Part shown: piece by piece, positions 8,306 to 16,998 of the stretch
Layout: each line of letters starts with the position of its first letter
How positions within the stretch are numbered: position 1 is the first letter of the stretch
NCBI RefSeq assembly: GCF_900141905.1
Contig: NZ_FQZF01000023.1
Location: 21,369-85,368 of the forward strand
Direction: 5' to 3'
Length of the DNA: 64,000 nt
From: Muricoccus roseus
GTDB taxonomy: Bacteria > Pseudomonadota > Alphaproteobacteria > Acetobacterales > Acetobacteraceae
Program-made: the position numbers and the translations under genes
The notes under the pieces: generated by a model
Database searches by the model: none
What the model was told of the DNA's origin: nothing
Seen by the model: only the letters and a program-made list of their open reading frames with translations

Positions 8306-10462
8306 TTACCGCCTGCCGCCATCGCAGTCCATGCCGAGGGTGACAAGCCCATCCACCGCCACCACGCCGCCCCCGCCACAGATCACGGGGTTGATGTCGA
8401 GCTCGGCGATGCGCGGCTCCGCCGCGAGGAGGGCGGAAACCCGGCTGACGATCCCGGCCAGCGCCTCCAGATCCACCTCGGGCTCCCCCCGGAAGCCCGC
8501 GAACAGCGCCGCCCCGCGCAGGCGCCGCAGCATCCTCAGCGCCTGCATCGGGCCGACCGGCGCCAGCGCCACCTCCATGTCGCCCAGCAGCTCCACGAGA
8601 ACGCCACCCAGCCCCACCGCCACCACGGGGCCGAAGAGCGGGTCGCGATGCCCGCCGATGATCACCTCCAGGCCGCGCGGCAGCATGGGCTGCACGAGAA
8701 GCCCCTCCAGCCTCGGCGGCGGGTCCCGCCGCGCGAGCCGGCCGAGCATTTCGTCGCAGGCCGCGCGCAGCGCCTCCGCATCCCCCAGGTTCAGCCGGAC
8801 GGCGCCCGCCTCGGTCTTGTGCGGCAGGTCCGGGCTCTCGGCCTTCAGCACCACGGGGTAGCCGAGCGCCGCGGCCGCCCGCACCGCCGCCTCCCCATCC
8901 CCCACCAGCCGCTCCGGCACGACGGGAATGCCGATGGCAGCAAGAAGCGCCTTCGCGCGGGATTCCGTCAGCACGGCCCCCGGCGCCGCCCCGATCACCG
9001 CAGCCACCCGCGCCAGGGCACCGGCATCCGGGGCATTTGCATCCAGCCCCGCCACCGGCTCGGCCGGCCGCGCGGCGTGCTCCGCCCGCGCCCGCCAGGC
9101 CGCGAGCGCCGCGAAGCAGCGCTCCATGGAGGAGAAGAGGGCGGCCCCGGGCACCGCCTGCGCCTCCCGGGCCACCGGGTTCTCCCGCCACTCCGCCAGC
9201 CAGGGCACGCAGAGAAAGCCGCCATGCCGCGCCGCGATGCCGGCCATCACCGGAATCCGCTCCGCCGAGAAGGCATAGGCATGGGTGTTGGGGTAGAGCA
9301 GCGCCCCGAAGGCTGGATCGGTGGCGAGCGCCGTCGTGCAGGCCACCAGCGCCTCGGCATCGTTCAGCACCTGCGCCGTGAGGTCGCAGGGGTTACCGGC
9401 CGCGCCATATTCCGGGATGCGCGCCGCGAGCACCGCCCCGGCCTCCGCGCCGGGCTGGGGCAGCGGCACGCCATGCCGCTCCGCCGCATCCGCCGCCAGG
9501 ATGCCCGCCCCGCCGGAGGTGGAAACGACCGCCACGCCCCCCGCGCGCGGCGCGGCCGGAGCCTTGGCGAAGAAGGCCGCCATCTCCGCCAGCGCGGCGA
9601 AATCCTCGACGAGGACCACGCCCGCCTCCCGCAGCGCGGCCCGCCACACGGCATGCCCGCCCGCCACCGCCCCGGTATGCGACAGCGCCGCGGCGGCGCC
9701 CTGCGCGCCCGTCGCCATCTTGTGCAGCAACAGGGGCTTGCCGGCGCGCGCGGCCAGCGCCGCCGCCGCCAGCAGCCGGCGCGGCTCCGCCAGCCCCTCG
9801 ATCACGCAGGCGATCGCCCGGCAGCCCGGCTCCTCCGCCAGGAAGGCGATGAGATCCGCCGCATCCAGCCCGGCGGCATTCCCCGCGCTCAGGACATGGC
9901 TCACCGCCACCCCGCGCTCCACTGCCTGGGCCAGCGCATAGCCGAGCGCGCCGGACTGGCTGACGATCCCGATGGCGGGTCCTTCGGGCGAGAGAGCCCG
10001 CGGCCCGGCGGAAAAGGTGACCCCGGCCCGGGACCCGAAATCCGTGAAGCCGAGGCAGTTGGGCCCCAGCAGCGGCATGGCCCCCGCCGCCTCCACCAGC
10101 GCCGCCTGCTCGGCTACGCGCTCCGCCATCCCCGTCTCGGCGAAGCCCGCCGCGAAGACCACCGCACCGCCCGCGCCCAGCGCCGCGGCCCCGCGTAGCA
10201 CGGCCGCCGCCCCCTCGCGCGGGGTGGCGAGCGCCACGCAATCCGGCACGCCCGGCAGCGCCTCGAGAGAGGGGTAGCAGGCCCGCCCGGCCAGTTCCCG
10301 GTAGCGCGGGTTCACCGGCCAGACCGCGCCCGCGAAGCCGGCGAGGTTCTCCAGCACCCGCGCCCCGAAGGCGCCGCGCCGCTCGCTGGCGCCGACCACC
10401 GCGATGCTGGCCGGGCACAGGAAGCGGCGGAGCGCCTCGCGCGAGGCCAGCGGCCGCGTCAC
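8306..10462 (-). CDS. ADP-forming acyl-CoA synthetase (acetate--CoA ligase-like), fused alpha and beta subunits
   Basis: A 718-residue fusion. The N-terminal CoA-binding domain starts FLCPASIAVVGASERRGAFG and has VWPVNPRYRE. The succinyl-CoA synthetase-like middle contains LLGPNCLGF and GIVSQSGALGYAL, with SHTGAVAG carrying the probable phospho-histidine. The C-terminal ATP-grasp part has ESRAKALLAAIGIPVVPE, GYPVVLKAESPDLPHKTEAGAVRL and ELDINPVI. Such enzymes interconvert an acyl-CoA and ADP plus phosphate with the free acid and ATP. The GTG start overlaps the stop of the upstream CoA-transferase, so expression is coupled. The acid used here cannot be told from sequence. Confidence 0.9.
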   Translation of the reverse strand: MTRPLASREALRRFLCPASIAVVGASERRGAFGARVLENLAGFAGAVWPVNPRYRELAGRACYPSLEALPGVPDCVALATPREGAAAVLRGAAALGAGGAVVFAAGFAETGMAERVAEQAALVEAAGAMPLLGPNCLGFTDFGSRAGVTFSAGPRALSPEGPAIGIVSQSGALGYALAQAVERGVAVSHVLSAGNAAGLDAADLIAFLAEEPGCRAIACVIEGLAEPRRLLAAAALAARAGKPLLLHKMATGAQGAAAALSHTGAVAGGHAVWRAALREAGVVLVEDFAALAEMAAFFAKAPAAPRAGGVAVVSTSGGAGILAADAAERHGVPLPQPGAEAGAVLAARIPEYGAAGNPCDLTAQVLNDAEALVACTTALATDPAFGALLYPNTHAYAFSAERIPVMAGIAARHGGFLCVPWLAEWRENPVAREAQAVPGAALFSSMERCFAALAAWRARAEHAARPAEPVAGLDANAPDAGALARVAAVIGAAPGAVLTESRAKALLAAIGIPVVPERLVGDGEAAVRAAAALGYPVVLKAESPDLPHKTEAGAVRLNLGDAEALRAACDEMLGRLARRDPPPRLEGLLVQPMLPRGLEVIIGGHRDPLFGPVVAVGLGGVLVELLGDMEVALAPVGPMQALRMLRRLRGAALFAGFRGEPEVDLEALAGIVSRVSALLAAEPRIAELDINPVICGGGGVVAVDGLVTLGMDCDGGRR

Positions 10463-11658
10463 GGCGCGGCCGGGGCCCGGCCGCCCAACCATTCCGCCAG
10501 CACCTCCTCCGTATGCTCGCCCAGGCGCGGCGGCACGCGGCCATAGGTGACGGGCGTCTCGGAGAAGCGCACGGGGTTGGCGACGAAGGGCATCGTGCCG
10601 GCCCGGGGATGCGGCATCTCCCGCCACATGCCCCGGTGGTTCAGCTGCGGATCCTCCCGCGCCGCGCCGAAATCATTCAGCGGGCCGGAGGAGATGCCGG
10701 CGGCGTTGAGGATCTCCACCCACTCGCCCGCCCGGCGGCGCATCAGCGCGCCCTGCAGCAGCGGCAGCAGCGCCGGCTTGTGCGCCATGCGCTCGCGGTT
10801 GGTGGCGAAGCGCGGGTCCTCCGCCAGCTCCGGCAAGCCCAGCGCCTCGCAGAACTGCGCGAACTGCCGGTCGTTCCCGACCGCGACCATGAGCGGCCGG
10901 TCGGCGGTGTCGAAGCTCTGCCAGGGCGTATTGATCTGGGAAGCCGTACCCGCGCGCACCGGCATCCGGCCGGAAACGAGGTAGTTCATCGCGATGTGCG
11001 AATGCGCGGCGAGCTGCGCGTCCAGCAGCGCGAGGTCGATATGCTGCCCGCGTCCCGAGACCGTGTCGCGGTGATGCAGCGCCGCCAGGATGGCGATGCA
11101 GGCATAGAACCCCGCATTGATGTCGGAGACGCTGTAGCCGACGAGGTTGGGCCCGGCGCCCGGCTGCCCGTCCGGCACGCCCGTCACGCTCATCAGCCCG
11201 CTCATGGCCTGGAAGATGGGGTCGTAGCCGGGAAGCGCCGCATAGGGCCCGTCCTGCCCGTATCCGGTGATGGAGCAATAGACCAGGCGCGGATTCAGCG
11301 CCGCGAGCGAGGCATGGTCGAGCCCGTAGCGCGCCAGCCCGCCCGCCTTGAAGTTCTCGATGAAGACATCGGCCTCGGCCGCCAGCGCGCGCAGCGTCGC
11401 CTGCCCCTCGGGCGTCGCGATATCCAGCGCGACGGAACGCTTTCCGCGGTTCATCGCGAGGAAGGAGGAGGTCTCGCCCGTCTCCCTCCCCTCCGCGTCC
11501 GTTTGCGGGAACCCCATGCGGCGCACGTCGTCGCCACCGCGGGGATGCTCCACCTTCACCACCTCCGCGCCGAAATCCGCGAGGATCTGCGCCGCCCAGG
11601 GGCCGGCGAAGACCCGCGTCATGTCCAGCACGCGGATGCGGGGCAGCGCCCCGCTCAC
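10459..11658 (-). CDS. class III (CaiB/BaiF) CoA-transferase, first of two
   Basis: A 399-residue enzyme of the formyl-CoA/carnitine CoA-transferase family. It opens with RIRVLDMTRVFAGPWAAQILADFGAEVVKVE, has NRGKRSVALDI and FIENFKAGGLARYGL, and carries Asp179 in SVSDINAG, the position of the catalytic aspartate that forms the CoA anhydride. The C-terminal part includes AVGNDRQFAQFCEALG and the PPRLGEHTEEVL tail. It moves CoA between carboxylic acids. It overlaps its neighbours on both sides in a tight minus-strand operon with an acyl-CoA dehydrogenase and an acyl-CoA synthetase. Confidence 0.92.
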   Translation of the reverse strand: MSGALPRIRVLDMTRVFAGPWAAQILADFGAEVVKVEHPRGGDDVRRMGFPQTDAEGRETGETSSFLAMNRGKRSVALDIATPEGQATLRALAAEADVFIENFKAGGLARYGLDHASLAALNPRLVYCSITGYGQDGPYAALPGYDPIFQAMSGLMSVTGVPDGQPGAGPNLVGYSVSDINAGFYACIAILAALHHRDTVSGRGQHIDLALLDAQLAAHSHIAMNYLVSGRMPVRAGTASQINTPWQSFDTADRPLMVAVGNDRQFAQFCEALGLPELAEDPRFATNRERMAHKPALLPLLQGALMRRRAGEWVEILNAAGISSGPLNDFGAAREDPQLNHRGMWREMPHPRAGTMPFVANPVRFSETPVTYGRVPPRLGEHTEEVLAEWLGGRAPAAP

Positions 11659-12818
11659 GCCGGAAGCTCCAGCACGTTCCGGGCAAGGATGTTCCGCAGG
11701 ATCTCCGAGGAGCCGCCGAAGATGGTGGAGGGACGGGCCAGGAGGAAGGAACCGGCGGGATGCAGCCCGCCCTCGCCCGGCATCGGCTCGAGCAGCCCCG
11801 CATGCCCGCCCGCGATCTCCAGCATGGCATCGGTGATGCGCTGGAACAGCTCCGTCTGCACGATCTTCAGGATCGACACATCCGGCCCGATCGGCTCGCC
11901 CCGCTTCAGCCGCTCGACATAGGCCTCGTAGAGGGCCTTCAGATCGGCCAGCTCCATGCTGAACCGCGCATAGCCGTCGAGGAAGGCCGGGTCCTCCTCC
12001 TTCCCCACCGCCACGGCCAGCTGCCGCAGCCGGGCCAGCCCGTTGGAGGAAAGCTTGGGGGAGCCGATGGCGATGCGCTCGAAGCCGAGCAGCGCCTTGG
12101 CATAGCTCCAGCCCTTGTCCACCTCGCCCACCACCATGTCCTTGGGCACGCGGACCTGGTCGAAGAAGACCTCGCAGAACTCGTCATGCAGGTCGAGATT
12201 GATGATCGGGCGCACCGAGACGCCGGGGCTGCCCATCGGCAGCAGCAGGAAGGAGATGCCCTCCTGCTTCTTCCCCGTCTTGCTTGTACGCGCGAGGACG
12301 AAGATCCAGTTGGCGTCGTTCGCCAGGGTGATCCAGGTCTTCTGCCCGTTCAGCACCCAGTGGTCGCCCCCATCCGCCGCGTCCAGCCGCAGCGCCGCGA
12401 GGTCGGAACCCGCATTCGGCTCCGAATAGCCCTGGCACCAGATGTCCTCGCCCGAGAGGATGCGCGGCAGGAAGCGGCGCTTCTGCTCCTCGCTCGCGTA
12501 GCGGATGAGCATCGGGCCGAGCATGATCAGCCCCATGTCGTTCACGCGCGCGGCGCCGAAGCGCTCCATCTCCTCGATCATGATGAGCTGGCGGGCGGCA
12601 TCCAGCCCCATCCCGCCATATTCGCGCGGCCATCCCGGCGCCAGCCAGCCCTTGCGGGAGAGGGCCATGTACCAGGGCTTGTTCTCGTGCCAGTGCAGCC
12701 GCCGCGTGGAATAGCGGACGGAGAGCGGATAGTTCGCCTCGATCCATCCCCGCACATGCAGCCGGAAGGCCTCCTCGTCGAGGACAACCAGCTCGTCGAG
12801 CGAAAGCTCGTCCACCAT
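11655..12818 (-). CDS. acyl-CoA dehydrogenase family protein, second of two
   Basis: A 387-residue flavoprotein. Family motifs include GLAPGWPREYGG-like WLAPGWPREYGGMG, the FAD/substrate segment CQGYSEPNAGSDLA, LNGQKTWITLA, and the C-terminal GGSSEILRNILARNVL. The last is typical of the large-subunit-like dehydrogenases that act on unusual CoA esters. The stop overlaps the start of the downstream CoA-transferase and the start lies 2 bases past the enoyl-CoA hydratase stop. It is probably the desaturation step paired with that hydratase. It is not a close relative of the 6195-7256 enzyme. Confidence 0.92.
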   Translation of the reverse strand: MVDELSLDELVVLDEEAFRLHVRGWIEANYPLSVRYSTRRLHWHENKPWYMALSRKGWLAPGWPREYGGMGLDAARQLIMIEEMERFGAARVNDMGLIMLGPMLIRYASEEQKRRFLPRILSGEDIWCQGYSEPNAGSDLAALRLDAADGGDHWVLNGQKTWITLANDANWIFVLARTSKTGKKQEGISFLLLPMGSPGVSVRPIINLDLHDEFCEVFFDQVRVPKDMVVGEVDKGWSYAKALLGFERIAIGSPKLSSNGLARLRQLAVAVGKEEDPAFLDGYARFSMELADLKALYEAYVERLKRGEPIGPDVSILKIVQTELFQRITDAMLEIAGGHAGLLEPMPGEGGLHPAGSFLLARPSTIFGGSSEILRNILARNVLELPA

Positions 12819-12820
12819 GC

Positions 12821-13609
12821 TCAACGCCCCTGGAACACCGGCTTGCGCTTCTCGGCGAAGGCGCGCTGCGCCTCCTTCGTGTCCTCGGTGCGGGCCAGGG
12901 CCACGGTCTGGCTCTGCTCGTAGCGGTAGCCGTCCCGCAGCGGCATCTCCTCGGTCAGGTTGAAGGAGCGCTTCGCCGCCTGCACCGCCAGCGGCGCCTT
13001 GCCCGCGATCTCGCGTGCGATCGCCGTCGCCTCCTCCACCAGCCGCTCGCGCGGGACGCAGACCGAGGCCGCGTTCATCCGCAGCAGCTCCGGCCCGGTG
13101 ATGCGCCGCGCGGTGAGGATCATCAGCCGCGCATCGGACGGCCCGAAGAAGCGCAGCACATGGCGGACCCCGCCGGCCAAGCCCACATCCACCTCCGTCA
13201 TGGAGAGGAAGGCCTCCTCCGCCACCACCAGGATGTCGCAGCACAGCGCCAGCACGCACCCCGCGCCGATCGCCGCGCCGTTCACGGCCGCGATGACGGG
13301 CTTGCCGCATTCCATCACCGCGTCAAAGGAGGCGCGGACGAGCCGGTTGTGCCGGGGATAGGCGCCGGGCTCCTCCGCCAGGTTCGGCCGCTCCCGCAGG
13401 TCCGCGCCGGCCGAGAAGGCGCGCCCCTCGCCGGTGAGGACGATCGCGCGCACCTCGGCCGTGTCGTGCAGCACGTCGAACACGCGCACGATCTCCTCGC
13501 GGAAGCGGCGGTCCTGCGCGTTCACGGGCGGCGCGGTGATGGTGACCGTGGCCACATGGTCGGCCAGCTCCACGCGGAAACGCTCGATGCCTTCAAGACC
13601 GGGGATCAT
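12821..13609 (-). CDS. enoyl-CoA hydratase/isomerase family protein
   Basis: A 262-residue crotonase-fold protein. It shows AIVLTGEGRAFSAGADLRE (CoA-binding turn and oxyanion hole), KPVIAAVNGAAIGAGCVLALCCDILV (second oxyanion residue), and a C-terminal AFAEKRKPVFQGR, which is the standard end of the family. The position of the second catalytic Glu (E in SMTEVDVGLAGG) is kept, which favours hydratase activity. It lies between a CMD-like gene and an acyl-CoA dehydrogenase in the same operon and would hydrate the enoyl-CoA made by that enzyme. Confidence 0.92.
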   Translation of the reverse strand: MIPGLEGIERFRVELADHVATVTITAPPVNAQDRRFREEIVRVFDVLHDTAEVRAIVLTGEGRAFSAGADLRERPNLAEEPGAYPRHNRLVRASFDAVMECGKPVIAAVNGAAIGAGCVLALCCDILVVAEEAFLSMTEVDVGLAGGVRHVLRFFGPSDARLMILTARRITGPELLRMNAASVCVPRERLVEEATAIAREIAGKAPLAVQAAKRSFNLTEEMPLRDGYRYEQSQTVALARTEDTKEAQRAFAEKRKPVFQGR

Positions 13610-13621
13610 GGCGGGCCTCCT

Positions 13622-14230
13622 CTATTCCGCGGCGCGGGCGACGTTGCGGGCGGGCGGGAGCGGCGCCAGCCCCGCCTCCGGGGCTTGCAGCACGGGGGCC
13701 ACGCCGTCGGGAAGTGGAATCTCATGCGCGTTCAGCGTCATCGAAACCATGGTGTAGTAGCCGATGACCGCCGTGAGCTCGACGACGCCGCGCTCCCCCC
13801 AGCGGCCCAGCACCTCGCCGTAAAGGCCGGGCGGCACCTGGCCAGAGGTCTGCAGCGCGCGCGCGAACTCATAGACCAGCGCGTCGTCGGCCTCCTCGAA
13901 TGCCGGGGATTCGCCGCGCTGGATCGCGTCGATCGCCACCTGCGGAATGCCGGCCTCCGCCGCGGCGCGCGCATGAACCCACCACTCCACCTGGCTGGAC
14001 CAGCGCCGGCCGGTGACGATAATGGCCAGCTCGTTCAGCCGCCGGGGCAGGCAGGTGCCGAAGCGCAGGATCTCGCCCAGGCTGGACCAGCGGGCCGCGA
14101 GATCGGGGCTGTGGATCACGGCGCGCAACGGCCCGATCACCTGCCCGCGCGGGCCGGCCACCACCTGGTCATGCACGCGCCGCTGCTCCGGGGACATCTC
14201 CTCGGGCGAGGGAAGGGAAATACGGGCCAT
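13622..14230 (-). CDS. carboxymuconolactone decarboxylase-like (AhpD-fold) protein
   Basis: A 202-residue all-helical protein of the CMD family. The domain covers about residues 30-140 and contains LPRRLNELAIIVTGRRWSSQVEWWVHARAAAEAGIP, ending VVELTAVIGYYTMVSMTLNA. The redox CxxC of AhpD is absent, so a peroxidase-reductant role is unlikely. The His in WVHA and the Glu before it are in the usual active region. CMD paralogues are common in catabolic operons with unproven reactions. It sits 12 bases from the hydratase and 11 from the next CoA-transferase. Confidence 0.85.
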   Translation of the reverse strand: MARISLPSPEEMSPEQRRVHDQVVAGPRGQVIGPLRAVIHSPDLAARWSSLGEILRFGTCLPRRLNELAIIVTGRRWSSQVEWWVHARAAAEAGIPQVAIDAIQRGESPAFEEADDALVYEFARALQTSGQVPPGLYGEVLGRWGERGVVELTAVIGYYTMVSMTLNAHEIPLPDGVAPVLQAPEAGLAPLPPARNVARAAE

Positions 14231-14241
14231 GGCTCGGCTCC

Positions 14242-15480
14242 TCAGATCACGCCGCGTCCGGCGAGGTCGGCAACGGAAGCCTCGTCCAGCCCCAGCTCGG
14301 CCAGGACCTCCGCCGTGTGCTGGCCGAGGGTGGGCGGGGCGCGGTCGAAGCGCAGCGGGCTCTCCGCGAAGCGCAGCGGGCTGACCACCTGCGGCACCGT
14401 GCCGGCGACGGGGTGGGGCAGCTTGCGCAGCATCTGCCGGTGGCGGATCTGCGGGTCCTCGAAAACCTGCGGGATGTCGTTGATCGGCGCGCAGGGCACG
14501 CCCGCCGCGTCCAGCGCCTGCATCAGCGCATCGCGCCGGAAGGCCCGGAAGCACTCCGTCAGCAGCGGCGTCAGCGCCGGGTTGTTCGTCACGCGCGCGG
14601 CATTGGTCGCGAAGCGCTCGTCCACCCCCCATTCCGGCCGGCCGATCGCCTCGCACAGCTTGCGGAACTGCCCGTCATTCCCCACGGCGAGGACGAAGAA
14701 GCCGTCCGCGCAGGGGAACACGTCCTGCGGCTGGATGTTCGGGTGCCGGTTGCCGCCCCGCTTCGGCGTGCGGCCGGAGAGCAGCCAGTTCGTCGCCTGG
14801 TTCGCCAGGAAGGCGGCCTGCACGTCCAGCATGGCCAGGTCGATGGTCTCGCCCTTCCCCGTCTCGCCCCGTCGCGCAAGAGCGGCGAGCACGGCCACGG
14901 CCGCATACATGCCGGTCATCAGGTCGACGATGGGTACCCCAACCTTCTGCGGCCCGCCGCCCGGCGCGTCGTCCCGCTCGCCCGTGACGGACATCAGGCC
15001 GCCCATCGCCTGGATCGCGAAGTCATAGGCCGCCTGGTCCGCGCGCGGCCCGTCCTGCCCGAAGCCGGTGACGGAGCAATAGATCAGCCGCGGGTTCACG
15101 GCGCGCAGTGCGGCGGCATCCAGCCCGTATTTCGCGAGCGCGCCGGCCTTGAAGTTCTCCAGCACGATATCCGCGCCCTCGGCCAGGCGGCGGATGACCT
15201 CCTGCCCCTCCGGCCTGGACATGTCCACGGTGACGGAACGCTTGCCGCGGTTCACCGCCAGGAAGTAGCCGGCGTCCTTCGTCGGCTTCCCGTCGCGGTC
15301 CTTCAGGAAGGGCGGTCCCCAGCTGCGCGTGTCGTCGCCCGCGCCGGGCCGCTCCACCTTGATCACGTCGGCGCCGAGATCCGCCAGGATCTGCGTGGCC
15401 CAGGGCGCGGCCATGATCCGGCTGAGATCCAGCACGCGAACATGCGAAAGCGGCCCCTGCCGCTGCGCCGCGTCAGTCAT
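14242..15480 (-). CDS. class III (CaiB/BaiF) CoA-transferase, second of two
   Basis: A 412-residue formyl-CoA transferase-family enzyme. It has VRVLDLSRIMAAPWATQILADLGADVIKVERP, GDDTRSWGPPF, NRGKRSVTVDMSRPEGQ, the catalytic-position Asp186 in PIVDLMTG, and NIQPQDVFPCADG. It resembles succinyl-CoA:dicarboxylate CoA-transferases more than its paralogue at 10459-11658, from which it is clearly diverged. Two different class III CoA-transferases in one operon suggest two successive acids are activated, or one acid and its product. Its 5' end overlaps the GST gene by 8 bases. Confidence 0.92.
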   Translation of the reverse strand: MTDAAQRQGPLSHVRVLDLSRIMAAPWATQILADLGADVIKVERPGAGDDTRSWGPPFLKDRDGKPTKDAGYFLAVNRGKRSVTVDMSRPEGQEVIRRLAEGADIVLENFKAGALAKYGLDAAALRAVNPRLIYCSVTGFGQDGPRADQAAYDFAIQAMGGLMSVTGERDDAPGGGPQKVGVPIVDLMTGMYAAVAVLAALARRGETGKGETIDLAMLDVQAAFLANQATNWLLSGRTPKRGGNRHPNIQPQDVFPCADGFFVLAVGNDGQFRKLCEAIGRPEWGVDERFATNAARVTNNPALTPLLTECFRAFRRDALMQALDAAGVPCAPINDIPQVFEDPQIRHRQMLRKLPHPVAGTVPQVVSPLRFAESPLRFDRAPPTLGQHTAEVLAELGLDEASVADLAGRGVI

Positions 15481-16081
15481 CCACCGCCTCCGTGGCGCGG
15501 GCCGAGGGCCGCGCGGCAAAGCCGGCATGCCACGCCGCGATGCCGGGCCGCCCCTCGCGCCAGGGAAGATCCGCGAAGCGGAAATCGAGATAGGAGAGCG
15601 CGCAGCCGATCGCGACATGCCCCACATCGAAGGGCGCGGCCGAAAGCGCGGGCGCCTCGCGCTCCAGATGGTCCAGCGTCGCGCGCACCTTGGCGGCGAA
15701 GCTCTCCAGCCACTCCGCCGTCTGCCGCTCCGCCGGCTTGTCCCGCTCGTTGCGGAACAGGATGAGCAGGTCGAGAAAGCCATTGCCGAGCGCGTGGCGC
15801 GTCAGCGCCCCGAAGCGCGCCTCGCCCGCGGGGAACAGCCGGCCGCCGGCGAGATGGTCGAGATATTCGATGATCGTCAGGCTGTCGAAGAGCACGCGGC
15901 CATCGTCCAGCACCAGCGTCGGAATCTTGCTGAGCGGGTTGTCCGGCAGCAGCGCCTCATTCGGCTTGCCCATCCGCACCACGGTGCGAACCGTCCGGAT
16001 GCGGTCCGCCAGGCCCAGCTCATGGGCGGCGATCATCACCTTGCGCACGAAGGGGGAGCGCGGCGACCAATGGAGCTTCAT
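15473..16081 (-). CDS. glutathione S-transferase family protein
   Basis: A 202-residue GST. The thioredoxin-like N-terminal domain begins MKLHWSPRSPFVRKVMIAAHELGL with the active-site Ser-Pro, then NPLSKIPTLVLDDGRVLFDSLTIIEYLD, which holds the glutathione-binding cis-Pro and DS motifs. The all-helical C-terminal domain follows with FDVGHVAIGCALSYLDFRF. Members like this often carry out isomerisations in catabolic pathways. It is the first gene of the 15473-to-8306 unit and overlaps the CoA-transferase downstream. Confidence 0.92.
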   Translation of the reverse strand: MKLHWSPRSPFVRKVMIAAHELGLADRIRTVRTVVRMGKPNEALLPDNPLSKIPTLVLDDGRVLFDSLTIIEYLDHLAGGRLFPAGEARFGALTRHALGNGFLDLLILFRNERDKPAERQTAEWLESFAAKVRATLDHLEREAPALSAAPFDVGHVAIGCALSYLDFRFADLPWREGRPGIAAWHAGFAARPSARATEAVDD

Positions 16082-16194
16082 GCCGCGCGCGCCGCGATAG
16101 CCGGGTGATGCATGGCGTTTCCCCTTTGACCCTTTAAACCAGCTATATGACCTTTATGCCGCGCGGCCATGCCCGCGTCCAGCCCCACACGGCC
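16082..16194 (-). promoter_or_regulatory. promoter/operator region of the GST-to-synthetase operon
   Basis: This 113-base gap between gntR and the GST gene holds the only A/T-rich island for several kilobases (about 16126-16157), with TTGACCCTTTAAA and ATATGACCTTTATG on the plus strand. Two spaced GACC[C/T]TT-like blocks in the same orientation suggest regulator half-sites. A related TGACCTTTTGAC stretch occurs at about 19738 in the other divergent gap. The encoded GntR protein is the obvious candidate, but this is inference. Confidence 0.45.
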
Positions 16195-16935
16195 CTACTT
16201 CAGCTTGATGTCGATCCGCACCACATCGCCGCGATAGATGCCGTCCGCCACCAGCACCAGCGTCCCCTTCGCATCCACCGCCGCGCGGTGAACCAGCGCC
16301 ACCGGCGCGTTCAGCGGCAGCTGCAACGCCTCCGCGCTCTCCACATCCGCCACACCGATCGTCAGCGTCTGCCGCGCATCCACCACCTTCACCCCCTTCA
16401 GCCCCGAGACGAGGCGAAGGGCGGTCTTGGTGGAAAGATCCTCCGCCGTGACGAGCGGCGAGAGGCGCGAGTCCAGATAGACATCCGCCAGCAGGAAGGG
16501 CTGCCCATCCCGCCAGTGCCGCCGGCGGATATGCCGGTAGAACGGCGCCGGCTCGCCGATGCTGTCCGGAATGGCCGCACCGGGAATCCCGTCGGCATCC
16601 CCCAGGATCTCGATCTCGGCGCCCTCGCGGGAGCGAAGCAGCCCGTTCCAGTCCGCCTCCACATCGCACCACAGCCGGTTCGCGGGGGTCTTGCGGACGA
16701 AGGTGCCCTTCGCGCGGAAGCGCTCGATCAGCCCCTCCTGCTCCAGGTCGTCCAGCGCCTGGCGAATGGTGGCGCGGGCCACGCTGCACTCGGCCGCCAG
16801 CTCATCCACCGTCGGAATCTGCTGCCCGAGCTTCCAGACCCCCTGCTCGATCCGGCGACGGAACAGGGTGGCGAGCTGGAGGTAGCGCGGAACGGCGCTG
16901 CGGCTCAGGTCGAGCTTGCCGGTAGGGGCATTCAT
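16195..16935 (-). CDS. GntR/UTRA family transcriptional regulator
   Basis: A 246-residue HutC-subfamily regulator. The N-terminal winged helix includes PRYLQLATLFRRRIEQGVWKLGQQIPTVDELAAECSVARATIRQALDDLEQEGLIERFRAKGTFV, with the typical RATIRQAL recognition helix. The C-terminal UTRA effector domain spans about 95-240 and includes YRHIRRRHW and VADGIYRGDVVRIDI. The start at 16935 is favoured over 16950 because of GAGAAGG about 7 bases upstream. It probably senses an intermediate of the surrounding pathway and represses the flanking operon. Confidence 0.92.
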   Translation of the reverse strand: MNAPTGKLDLSRSAVPRYLQLATLFRRRIEQGVWKLGQQIPTVDELAAECSVARATIRQALDDLEQEGLIERFRAKGTFVRKTPANRLWCDVEADWNGLLRSREGAEIEILGDADGIPGAAIPDSIGEPAPFYRHIRRRHWRDGQPFLLADVYLDSRLSPLVTAEDLSTKTALRLVSGLKGVKVVDARQTLTIGVADVESAEALQLPLNAPVALVHRAAVDAKGTLVLVADGIYRGDVVRIDIKLK

Positions 16936-16998
16936 GCCGCCTTCTCGCACGGGCAGGGGCCGTTGCGCGAGCCTCCCCGCATCTGAGCAAACTGCATC